NCBI GenBank assembly: GCA_014860725.1 | Contig: JACZJD010000257.1 | Location: 1 to 6,832, forward strand | From: Aquamicrobium sp. | Lineage (GTDB): Bacteria > Pseudomonadota > Alphaproteobacteria > Rhizobiales > Rhizobiaceae | Direction of reading: 5' to 3' | Length of the DNA stretch: 6,832 nt | Shown: positions 1-5,694 of the stretch, in pieces | Layout of the letters: every line of letters starts with the position of its first letter | How positions within the stretch are numbered: position 1 is the stretch's first letter | Program-made: the position numbers and the translations under genes | The notes under the pieces: generated by a model | What the model was told of the DNA's origin: nothing | Databases searched by the model: none | The model's input: the letters and a program-made list of their open reading frames with translations, nothing else

Positions 1-552
1 CCGGCCGAGCGCAACCGCGCCGAGGACGCGCCGATCGGCCTGATCCCGGTCGACAGCCTCTACTCGCCGGTCAAGAAGGTCTCCTACAAGGTCGAGAACA
101 CCCGCGAGGGCCAGGTTCTCGACTACGACAAGCTGACCATGACCATCGAGACCAACGGCGCCATCACGGGCGAGGACGCCGTGGCCTTCGCCGCGCGCAT
201 CCTGCAGGACCAGCTCGGCCTGTTCGTCAACTTCGACGAGCCGCAGAAGGAGGTCGCTTCCGAGGCGGTCACGGAGCTGGCGTTCAACCCGGCGCTGCTC
301 AAGAAGGTCGACGAGCTGGAGCTTTCGGTCCGCTCGGCCAACTGCCTGAAGAACGACAACATCGTCTATATCGGCGACCTGATCCAGAAGACGGAAGCCG
401 AGATGCTGCGCACGCCGAATTTCGGCCGCAAGTCGCTCAACGAGATCAAGGAAGTGCTGGCCGCCATGGGCCTCCACCTCGGCATGGAGGTGCAGGACTG
501 GCCGCCGGAGAACATCGAAGACCTCGCCAAGCGCTACGAAGACCAGTATTGA
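1..552 (+). CDS. rpoA: DNA-directed RNA polymerase subunit alpha (3' part; start outside window)
   Basis: Encodes the RNA polymerase alpha subunit, whose N-terminal domain dimerises to nucleate core assembly and whose C-terminal domain contacts UP elements and activators. The frame is open from base 1 to the TGA at 550-552, giving 183 visible residues. The family in this group is about 336 residues, so roughly the first 150 are upstream of the window. The visible part holds the end of the N-terminal domain ([19 protein letters not shown], then [13 protein letters not shown]), a short linker after FVNFDEP, and a complete alpha-CTD. The CTD carries [12 protein letters not shown], where the Arg at codon 111 of the visible part (331-333) matches the DNA-contacting Arg265 of E. 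coli, and the helix-hairpin-helix stretch [18 protein letters not shown]. It ends [17 protein letters not shown], typical of Rhizobiales. It is followed by rplQ, the usual end of this ribosomal operon. Identification is certain. Confidence 0.98.
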   Translation, partial: PAERNRAEDAPIGLIPVDSLYSPVKKVSYKVENTREGQVLDYDKLTMTIETNGAITGEDAVAFAARILQDQLGLFVNFDEPQKEVASEAVTELAFNPALLKKVDELELSVRSANCLKNDNIVYIGDLIQKTEAEMLRTPNFGRKSLNEIKEVLAAMGLHLGMEVQDWPPENIEDLAKRYEDQY

Positions 553-596
553 GCATGATCCCGAGGGGCGGTCGCGCCCTTCGGACCCGATCATGC
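553..596. repeat. Palindromic intergenic element between rpoA and rplQ (strong bulged hairpin)
   Basis: Seen directly: the outer arms GCATGATC (553-560) and GATCATGC (589-596) are perfect 8-bp inverted repeats. Inside them 561-570 (CCGAGGGGCG) pairs with 575-584 (CGCCCTTCGG) with one G-T pair, closing a GTCG loop at 571-574. ACCC (585-588) is left as a one-sided bulge. The element begins immediately after the rpoA stop codon. The ends and the CCGA...TCGG core resemble a family of short palindromic intergenic repeats that I recall from rhizobial genomes; that match is from memory. There is no T tract after it, so it is not a typical intrinsic terminator. In the rpoA-rplQ mRNA it could be a processing or stability element. 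The structure is clear, the family assignment is moderate and the function is unknown. Confidence 0.7.
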
Positions 597-608
597 GGCA
601 CAGGAACC

Positions 609-623
609 GAGGCGTCACGCCTC
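609..623 (+). other. Small hairpin upstream of the rplQ ribosome binding site
   Basis: GAGGCG (609-614) and CGCCTC (618-623) are perfect 6-bp inverted repeats around a TCA loop, 12 nt before the Shine-Dalgarno sequence of rplQ. It could structure the rplQ leader, or arise by chance in GC-rich DNA. No known ribosomal-protein leader motif was recognised in it. Confidence 0.4.
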
Positions 624-635
624 TGAAACGAACCG

Positions 636-641
636 AAGGAG
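636..641 (+). promoter_or_regulatory. Ribosome binding site of rplQ
   Basis: AAGGAG lies 7 nt upstream of the ATG at 649. It is a near-consensus Shine-Dalgarno sequence and fixes the rplQ start. Confidence 0.85.
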
Positions 642-648
642 AAGGCCC

Positions 649-1080
649 ATGCGCCACGGAAAATCCGGACGCCGGCTCGGCCGCACCGTCAGCCATCGCA
701 AGGCGCTGTTCACGAACATGGCTGCTTCGCTGATCGAGCACGAGCAGATCACCACCACGCTGCCCAAGGCCAAGGAACTGCGGCCGATCGTCGAGAAGCT
801 GGTCACGCTCGGCAAGCGCGGCGACCTGCACGCCCGCCGTCAGGTGATTGCCGCGACCGGCTCTGAAGCCGCCGCCAAGCGTCTGTTCGACATCATCGCG
901 CCGCGCTACGCCACCCGCAACGGCGGCTACCTGCGCATCATGAAGGCGGGCTTCCGCCATGGCGACAACGCGCCGATGGCCGTCATCGAGTTCGTCGAGC
1001 GCGACGTCTCGGCCAAGGGCGCGGCCGACCGCGCCCGTCTCGAGGCCGAAACCGCCGCCGGCGAGGCCGAGGCGGCCTGA
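649..1080 (+). CDS. rplQ: 50S ribosomal protein L17
   Basis: Encodes large-subunit ribosomal protein L17 (bL17), which binds 23S rRNA near the exit-tunnel side of the 50S particle. The 143-residue product opens [23 protein letters not shown], the family's highly conserved rRNA-binding N-terminus, followed by [38 protein letters not shown]. The central [30 protein letters not shown] stretch is also diagnostic. The protein is somewhat longer than the 127-residue E. coli protein because of an Ala/Glu-rich tail (about residues 122-143), which is common in alphaproteobacteria. The ATG is preceded by AAGGAG at 7 nt. It is the last gene of the ribosomal operon: rpoA lies 96 nt upstream and an intrinsic terminator follows. 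Confidence 0.98.
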   Translation: MRHGKSGRRLGRTVSHRKALFTNMAASLIEHEQITTTLPKAKELRPIVEKLVTLGKRGDLHARRQVIAATGSEAAAKRLFDIIAPRYATRNGGYLRIMKAGFRHGDNAPMAVIEFVERDVSAKGAADRARLEAETAAGEAEAA

Positions 1081-1113
1081 TCGCCCAAGGTTTCGCGACG
1101 GGTTGAATTGGGG

Positions 1114-1142
1114 AAGGGGCCGCAAGGCCCCTTTCTGCTTTT
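1114..1142 (+). terminator. Rho-independent terminator of the rpoA-rplQ operon
   Basis: AAGGGGCC (1114-1121) and GGCCCCTT (1126-1133) form a perfect 8-bp stem closed by a GCAA (GNRA) tetraloop at 1122-1125. It is followed by the pyrimidine/T-rich run TTTCTGCTTTT (1132-1142). It begins 34 nt after the rplQ stop codon, exactly where the ribosomal operon is expected to end. Confidence 0.92.
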
Positions 1143-1157
1143 GCCCCCATGCTCCAT

Positions 1158-1226
1158 CGTCATCCGGGCCGACGCTCGCGTGGCGAGAGAGAGCGGGGAT
1201 CGATTGAGCGGCGCGGCCGGATGACG
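1158..1226. repeat. Palindromic repeat-like module 1 (CGTCATCCGG ... CCGGATGACG)
   Basis: Perfect 10-bp inverted arms, CGTCATCCGG (1158-1167) and CCGGATGACG (1217-1226), enclose 49 bp. That interval contains an inner hairpin CTCGC (1175-1179)-GTG-GCGAG (1183-1187). The CGTCATCC/GGATGACG ends match a style of palindromic intergenic repeat that I recall from many Rhizobiales genomes. No open frame here is credible. It lies just downstream of the rplQ terminator, between two transcription units, where such repeats usually sit. The family assignment is from memory and needs a whole-genome comparison. Confidence 0.6.
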
Positions 1227-1298
1227 GGTGCGTGCGGCGATGTTGACGGGCGTGACGGCGAGAACCGGGCCGTGCTTCATGCTGTCACGGCCAATGGG

Positions 1299-1340
1299 TC
1301 CCGGCTCTGCGGTCGCTGCGCTCCCTTGGCCGGGATGACG
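1299..1340. repeat. Palindromic repeat-like module 2 (TCCCGGC ... GCCGGGATGACG)
   Basis: TCCCGGC (1299-1305) and GCCGGGA (1329-1335) are perfect 7-bp arms around a 23-bp interval rich in CTGCG/GCTGCG. The right arm continues into GATGACG, so GGATGACG occurs again here (1333-1340) as in module 1 (1219-1226). The CGTCATCC at 1158-1165 is complementary to both copies. A GGGTCCCGGCTC...CCGGGATGACG pattern is typical of degenerate rhizobial intergenic palindromes in my recollection. Between the modules, an imperfect direct repeat starting TGACGGG at 1222 and 1244 is also visible. Confidence 0.5.
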
Positions 1341-1364
1341 CGGTGGAGATGTCGAGCTTCCCTT

Positions 1365-1391
1365 GGGAACTTGGGATCGGCCTCGACCTTT
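1365..1391 (+). promoter_or_regulatory. Candidate ECF/general-stress-type promoter of the degP operon
   Basis: GGGAAC (1365-1370), then 17 nt, then CTTT (1388-1391) resembles the GGAAC-N16/17-CGTT pattern recognised by EcfG-type general stress sigma factors in alphaproteobacteria, with one mismatch in the -10 part. The -35 half overlaps a 12-bp dyad, TTCCC-TT-GGGAA (1358-1369). CTTGGGA is also directly repeated with an 8-bp period (1362 and 1370). No good sigma-70 promoter was recognised nearby. Stress-sigma control of an HtrA protease would make biological sense, but this is a by-eye motif match of modest strength. Confidence 0.4.
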
Positions 1392-1403
1392 AGAGCTGAT
1401 GAC

Positions 1404-1443
1404 GCCGGAAGAACCGGCAACCTTCCGGGCGGCCTTTTATTTT
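1404..1443 (+). promoter_or_regulatory. degP leader with alternative hairpins and a T-rich tract (possible attenuator)
   Basis: CCGGAAG (1405-1411) can pair with CTTCCGG (1422-1428). Alternatively GCCGG (1404-1408) can pair with CCGGC (1414-1418). The two structures share bases and exclude each other. They are followed by CGGCCTTTTATTTT (1430-1443), about 50 nt before the degP start. If the upstream candidate promoter is real, this lies in the 5' untranslated region and looks like a weak terminator or attenuator. It could instead stop stray transcription from upstream. Confidence 0.35.
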
Positions 1444-1482
1444 GCACATTCCCTGCGAAAATGGCGCTGCTTCGTTCAATGC

Positions 1483-1487
1483 GAGGA
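1483..1487 (+). promoter_or_regulatory. Ribosome binding site deciding the degP start
   Basis: GAGGA lies 6 nt upstream of the ATG at 1494. The in-frame ATGs at 1461 and 1479 have no comparable Shine-Dalgarno sequence and would put charged residues ahead of a clean signal peptide, so 1494 is preferred. Confidence 0.7.
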
Positions 1488-1493
1488 TTCTTC

Positions 1494-2951
1494 ATGCGCC
1501 GTGCTGTCCTGCTTCCGGTTCTTCTGTCCGCCGTCCTCGCCTTCGCCGCCCCCGCCGCGGCGCAGGAGAGCCGCGGCCTTGCCGACGCGCTGAGCGACCT
1601 TTTGCGCGGCGGCGAGAGCGGGCAGCAGGTCCGCCGCGTGCCGTTCGGTCAGGAGGAGGTGCAGCTTTCCTTCGCGCCGCTGGTGCGCGAGATCGCGCCC
1701 GCCGTGGTCAACGTCTACGCCTCGCAGCAGGTCGTGGCGCATTCGCCCTTTGCCGGCGATCCGTTCTTCGAGCAGTTCTTCGGCCGCCGGCAGATGCCGC
1801 CGCGGGTCCAGTCGTCGCTGGGTTCGGGCGTGCTGGTCGATGCCAGCGGCTATGTCGTGACCAACTACCACGTCATCCGCGACGCCGACCAGGTGCGCGT
1901 CGCCACCGCCGACGGCCGCGAGTTCCAGAGCACGATCCTGCTCAAGGACGAATCGCTCGACCTCGCCGTGCTCAAGATCGAGGGCTCGGAGCCGTTCCCG
2001 GTCGCGGCACTCGGCGATTCCGACGCGCTCGAGGTCGGCGATCTGGTGCTGGCCATCGGCAACCCGTTCGGCGTCGGCCAGACCACGACCAGCGGCATCG
2101 TCTCGGGCCTCGCGCGCACCCATATCGGCGTCAGCGACTTCGGCTTCTTCATCCAGACGGATGCGGCGATCAACCCCGGCAATTCGGGCGGGGCGCTGGT
2201 CTCGATGGGCGGCGAGGTGATCGGCATCAACACGGCGATCTTCAGCCGCACGGGCGGCTCGATCGGCATTGGCTTCGCCATCCCCTCGAACATCGTGCGC
2301 GCCGTGGTCGAGGCCGCCCGTTCGGGGCTCGACTATTTCGAGCGGCCGTTCGTGGGCGCCACCTTCGAGAGCGTCGACGCCACCATGGCCGAGGCGCTGG
2401 GTATGACCCGGCCGCAGGGCGCGCTCGTCCGGTCGGTGACGCCCGAGGGGCCGGCGGCCAAGGCCGGCCTTCGCCCCGGCGACGTCGTTCTGGCCATGAA
2501 TGGCTCGACCATCGAGCATCCCGACGCGCTCGGCTACCGCCTCGCCACCAGCCCGATCGGCAGCCACGCCAAGCTCACCGTCTACAGCCAGGGCCGCGAA
2601 CGCACCTTCGACGTCGAGCTGGTCCGCGCGCCCGAGGGCGCCTCGACGGCCGAGATCATCATCGACGGCCGCAGCCCGTTCGCCGGCGCCAAGGTGGCGG
2701 AGCTGTCGCCGCGCCTTGCCCAGCGGCTCGGCATACGCGGCGAGGTGCGCGGCGTCGCCATCCTCGAGATCGCCGGCAACTCGCCGGCGGCGGGCTTCGG
2801 CCTCAGGCCGCGCGACATCGTGCGCGAGGTCAATGGCGAGGAGATCGACTCGGCCGAGAAGCTGCGCGACATTGCGCTCAGCCAGGCGCGCTGGTGGCGC
2901 TTCACCATTGAGCGCGACGGCCGGCTCCTGAACCAGATATTGCGCTACTGA
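1494..2951 (+). CDS. degP: Periplasmic trypsin-like serine endoprotease, HtrA/DegP family (Do-type)
   Basis: HtrA-family protease and chaperone of the envelope, degrading or holding misfolded periplasmic proteins. From the ATG at 1494 the product is 485 residues. A Sec signal peptide (MRRAVLLPVLLSAVLAF, then AAPAAAQ) has a likely signal-peptidase-I cut near residue 23. The trypsin-like domain (about 55-275) carries the complete triad: His126 in TNYHVI, Asp156 in LDLAVLKIEG and Ser231 in NPGNSGGAL. Two PDZ domains follow: PDZ1 about 282-378 (ALVRSVTPEGPAAKAGLRPGD) and PDZ2 about 395-482 (VAILEIAGNSPAAGFGLRPRD). Two PDZ domains indicate the DegP/DegQ oligomeric class rather than DegS. An upstream in-frame extension into the repeat region is open but not convincing. 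It follows a 413-bp gap and appears to be the first gene of the operon, with rarA 4 nt downstream. DegP and DegQ cannot be told apart by eye. Confidence 0.95.
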   Translation: MRRAVLLPVLLSAVLAFAAPAAAQESRGLADALSDLLRGGESGQQVRRVPFGQEEVQLSFAPLVREIAPAVVNVYASQQVVAHSPFAGDPFFEQFFGRRQMPPRVQSSLGSGVLVDASGYVVTNYHVIRDADQVRVATADGREFQSTILLKDESLDLAVLKIEGSEPFPVAALGDSDALEVGDLVLAIGNPFGVGQTTTSGIVSGLARTHIGVSDFGFFIQTDAAINPGNSGGALVSMGGEVIGINTAIFSRTGGSIGIGFAIPSNIVRAVVEAARSGLDYFERPFVGATFESVDATMAEALGMTRPQGALVRSVTPEGPAAKAGLRPGDVVLAMNGSTIEHPDALGYRLATSPIGSHAKLTVYSQGRERTFDVELVRAPEGASTAEIIIDGRSPFAGAKVAELSPRLAQRLGIRGEVRGVAILEIAGNSPAAGFGLRPRDIVREVNGEEIDSAEKLRDIALSQARWWRFTIERDGRLLNQILRY

Positions 2952-2955
2952 CATC

Positions 2956-4269
2956 ATGGCCGATCTCTTCTCGCCAGACCCGCAGCCGGAGGCGCAAGTC
3001 GGGCGTCCGCTGGCCGACCGGATGCGGCCGACCACGCTCGCCGAAGTGGTGGGGCAGGAGCACCTGACCGGCCCCGACGGCGTGCTGACGCGGATGATCC
3101 GCTCCGGCTCGCTCGGCTCGATGGTGTTCTGGGGGCCGCCCGGCACCGGCAAGACAACGGTGGCGCGGCTTCTGGCCGGCGAGACCGGGCTCTCCTTCGA
3201 GCAGATATCGGCGATCTTCTCCGGCGTCGCCGACCTGAAGAAGGTGTTCGAGGCGGCGCGGCTGCGCCGGGCGGGCGGACGCCAGACGCTGCTGTTCGTC
3301 GACGAGATCCATCGCTTCAACCGCGCCCAGCAGGACTCGTTCCTGCCGGTGATGGAGGACGGCACCGTCATTCTCGTCGGGGCGACGACGGAAAACCCGT
3401 CCTTCGAGCTCAATGCCGCGCTTCTGTCGCGGGCGCGGGTGCTGACCTTCAAGCCGCTTGCGCCGGAAAGCGTGGCGGCGCTGCTCGAAAGGGCGGAGCG
3501 GCTGGAGGAGAAGCCCCTGCCGCTGACCGAGGAGGCGCGCGCCGTGCTGATCCGCATGGCCGACGGCGACGGCCGCGCCGCGCTGACGCTGGCCGAGGAG
3601 GTGTGGCGGGCGGCGGGCGAGGGCGAGACCTTCGACGCCGGGGCCCTGCAGGAGATCGTCCAGCGCCGGGCGCCGATCTACGACAAGAGCCAGGACGGCC
3701 ATTACAATCTGATCTCGGCCCTGCACAAATCGGTGCGCGGCTCCGATCCGGACGCGGCGCTCTACTATCTCGCGCGCATGTTCGACGCCGGCGAGGACCC
3801 GCTCTTCCTCGGCCGCCGGCTGGTGCGCATGGCGGTCGAGGACATCGGGATGGCCGATCCGCAGGCGCTGGTCGTCGCCAATGCCGCCAAGGACGCCTAC
3901 GACTTCCTCGGCTCGCCGGAGGGCGAACTGGCGCTGGCCGAAGCCTGCGTCTATCTCGCCACCGCGCCGAAGTCGAACGCGCTCTACACCGCCTTCAAGG
4001 CCGCGACCCGAACCGCCAAGGAGCACGGCTCGCTCGCGCCGCCGCGCCACATCCTCAACGCGCCGACCAAGCTGATGAAGGCGGAAGGATATGGCGAGGG
4101 CTATCGCTACGATCACGACGAGCCGGACGCCTTCTCCGGCCAGGACTATTTTCCCGAGGCGCTCGGCCGGCAGAGGTTCTACGATCCGCCGGACCGCGGC
4201 TTCGAGCGCGAGATCAGGAAGCGGCTCGACTGGTGGGCGAAGCTCAGGCGCGAGCGGCAGGGCGGATAG
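2956..4269 (+). CDS. rarA: Replication-associated recombination protein A (RarA/MgsA, AAA+ ATPase)
   Basis: RarA (MgsA; WRNIP1/Mgs1 in eukaryotes) is a clamp-loader-like AAA+ ATPase acting at stalled replication forks and single-strand/double-strand junctions. The 437-residue product is close to the 447 of E. coli. Walker A GPPGTGKTT is at 60-68, Walker B LLFVDEIH at 112-119, sensor-1-type GATTENPSF at 142-150 and the arginine-finger-type LLSRARV at 156-162. The C-terminal MgsA tetramerisation region contains HYNLISALHKSVRGSDPDAALYY (249 on), FLGRRLVRMAVEDIGMADP and later HILNAPTKLMK. Catalytic motifs are intact. The ATG lies 4 nt after the degP TGA and no clear Shine-Dalgarno precedes it, which suggests translational coupling to degP. 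The crcB gene follows 18 nt later. Identification is firm. Confidence 0.96.
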   Translation: MADLFSPDPQPEAQVGRPLADRMRPTTLAEVVGQEHLTGPDGVLTRMIRSGSLGSMVFWGPPGTGKTTVARLLAGETGLSFEQISAIFSGVADLKKVFEAARLRRAGGRQTLLFVDEIHRFNRAQQDSFLPVMEDGTVILVGATTENPSFELNAALLSRARVLTFKPLAPESVAALLERAERLEEKPLPLTEEARAVLIRMADGDGRAALTLAEEVWRAAGEGETFDAGALQEIVQRRAPIYDKSQDGHYNLISALHKSVRGSDPDAALYYLARMFDAGEDPLFLGRRLVRMAVEDIGMADPQALVVANAAKDAYDFLGSPEGELALAEACVYLATAPKSNALYTAFKAATRTAKEHGSLAPPRHILNAPTKLMKAEGYGEGYRYDHDEPDAFSGQDYFPEALGRQRFYDPPDRGFEREIRKRLDWWAKLRRERQGG

Positions 4270-4287
4270 GGCATCGGATCGCAGGGC

Positions 4288-4665
4288 ATGTACCATTTTC
4301 TTCTCGTCGCCGCCGGCGGCGCGCTCGGCTCCGGCCTGCGCCACCTCACCAATCTCGCCGCGCTCCGCCTGCTCGGCCCCGGCTTTCCGTGGGGCACGCT
4401 GACGGTCAACCTTGTCGGCGGCTTCCTGATGGGGGTGTTCGTCGAGCTCCTGGCGCGGCGCCTCGGCGGCTCGGCCGAGCTGCGGCTGTTCGTGGCGACC
4501 GGCTTCCTCGGCGGCTACACGACGTTCTCCGCCTTCTCGCTCGACTTCGCCGTGCTCTATGAGCGCGGCGCGCTGGCGCAGGCGTTCGGCTATGTCGCGG
4601 CGAGCGTCGTCTTCTCCATCGCGGCGCTGTTTCTCGGAATGTGGCTCGCGAAAAGCCTTGCCTGA
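4288..4665 (+). CDS. crcB: Fluoride efflux channel CrcB/Fluc
   Basis: Small inner-membrane fluoride channel that assembles as an antiparallel dual-topology dimer and lowers cytoplasmic fluoride. The 125-residue product has four hydrophobic segments (about 4-27, 36-58, 66-90, 97-121) and the family signatures. These are GGALGSGLRHL at 10-20, FPWGTLTVNLVGGFLMG at 33-49 with the conserved Asn41, and GFLGGYTTFSAFS at 72-84. The last contains the TTFS motif and two phenylalanines (80, 83) that match the 'Phe box' lining the ion path. One copy is visible, consistent with a homodimer. The start has only a weak Shine-Dalgarno (CAGGGC next to the ATG). The 18-nt gap to rarA points to co-transcription. 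I saw no fluoride riboswitch, and there is no room for one in the gap. Confidence 0.95.
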   Translation: MYHFLLVAAGGALGSGLRHLTNLAALRLLGPGFPWGTLTVNLVGGFLMGVFVELLARRLGGSAELRLFVATGFLGGYTTFSAFSLDFAVLYERGALAQAFGYVAASVVFSIAALFLGMWLAKSLA

Positions 4666-4707
4666 TGCTATCTGGCCTGCGCGAACAGGCATGAGTGGCT
4701 GAAAAAA

Positions 4708-5694
4708 ATGGCAAGCGTGGAACAGATAACGGTCGAGGCTGGCGAGGCGGGCATGCGGCTCGACCGCTGGTTCAAGGCCCATTATCCGGGGCTGGGCTTC
4801 GGCCAGCTTCAGAAGCTCCTGCGCTCCGGCCAGGTGCGGGTGGACGGCGGCCGCGCCAAGGCGGATACGCGCGTCGAGCCCGGGCAGGTGATCCGCGTGC
4901 CGCCGCTCGCCGCCGACCGCAAGGGTGACGCGCCGCTGACGGCGAAGACCATGCGCGGCGAGGGCGACGGCGAGGTGCTGTCGCGCATGCTTCTCTACGA
5001 GGACCCGGCCGTCTTCGTCTTCGACAAGCCGGCGGGACTTGCCGTGCAGGGCGGCTCGGGCGTCGCCCGCCACGTCGACGGCATGCTCGAGGCGTTCCGC
5101 AACAGGAAGGGCGAGAAGCCGCGGCTCGTCCACCGCCTCGACCGCGACACCTCCGGCGTGCTCGTCGTGGCGCGCTCGCGGCTCGCCGCGATGAAGCTCG
5201 CCGAGGCGTTCCGCGGCCGCGACGCCAGGAAGACCTACTGGGCGCTGGTAAAGGGCGTGCCGAAGAAGCGCGAGGACCGCATCTCGACCTGGCTGGTCAA
5301 GGAGCAGACGCGCGACGGTGACCGCATGCGCGTCGCCCGCCACGGCGAAGACGGGGCGGACCATGCCGTCTCCCACTACCGCATCGTCGATCAGGCGGGG
5401 CAGGCGCTCTCCTGGCTGGAGATGGAGCCCTATACCGGCCGCACCCACCAGCTTCGCGTCCATGCCGCGCATATCGGCTGCCCGATCATCGGCGATCCGA
5501 AATATTTCGAGGCCGACACCAACTGGGAGTTTCCCGGCGGCATCCAGAACCGGCTGCATCTCCATGCCCGGCGGATCGTCATTCCACATCCGCAGGGCGG
5601 CGTGATCGACGTCACCGCGCCGCTGCCGCCGCACATGCGCCAGAGCTGGAACCTGCTCGGGTTCGACGACGCGACCGCGGAAGACGCCGCGTGA
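4708..5694 (+). CDS. rluC: RluA-family 23S rRNA pseudouridine synthase, RluC type
   Basis: Converts specific uridines of 23S rRNA to pseudouridine in the cytoplasm; E. coli RluC modifies positions 955, 2504 and 2580. The 328-residue product starts with an S4-like RNA-binding domain (about 14-65: MRLDRWFKAHYP, QLQKLLRSGQVRVDG). The catalytic domain includes FVFDKPAGLAVQGG (103-116), the signature VHRLDRDTSGVLVVARS (141-157) with the catalytic aspartate at 145, and PYTGRTHQLRVHAAHIGCPIIGDPKY (241-266). The architecture and the HRLDRDTSG form fit RluC best, but exact target uridines cannot be read from sequence. The ATG sits at the end of a run of seven A's (4702-4708) without a good Shine-Dalgarno. 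A 5-bp hairpin, GCCTG (4675-4679) with CAGGC (4686-4690), lies in the 42-nt gap after crcB. The stop overlaps the next gene's GTG. Confidence 0.93.
   Translation: MASVEQITVEAGEAGMRLDRWFKAHYPGLGFGQLQKLLRSGQVRVDGGRAKADTRVEPGQVIRVPPLAADRKGDAPLTAKTMRGEGDGEVLSRMLLYEDPAVFVFDKPAGLAVQGGSGVARHVDGMLEAFRNRKGEKPRLVHRLDRDTSGVLVVARSRLAAMKLAEAFRGRDARKTYWALVKGVPKKREDRISTWLVKEQTRDGDRMRVARHGEDGADHAVSHYRIVDQAGQALSWLEMEPYTGRTHQLRVHAAHIGCPIIGDPKYFEADTNWEFPGGIQNRLHLHARRIVIPHPQGGVIDVTAPLPPHMRQSWNLLGFDDATAEDAA

Noticed and set aside
553..596. Intrinsic terminator between rpoA and rplQ
   Set aside because: The hairpin is strong but has no T tract after it, and rplQ is normally co-transcribed with rpoA. A clear terminator exists after rplQ at 1114-1142.
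1149..1493. In-frame upstream extension of degP (about 115 extra residues)
   Set aside because: It reads through palindromic repeats and the candidate promoter, lacks family similarity and would bury the signal peptide. GAGGA before the ATG at 1494 supports the shorter start.
1442..2911. Alternative plus-strand frame overlapping degP, about 490 codons, extremely Arg-rich
   Set aside because: It is an out-of-frame shadow of degP with low-complexity composition; no domain is visible.
1476..3557. Long minus-strand open frame (nearly 700 codons) opposite degP and the start of rarA
   Set aside because: It is an antisense shadow of degP and rarA with no family motif. The plus-strand frames carry complete catalytic motifs.
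3603..4562. Alternative plus-strand frame spanning the end of rarA and most of crcB
   Set aside because: It is an Arg/Gly-rich shadow. The overlapped genes have intact family signatures in their own frames.
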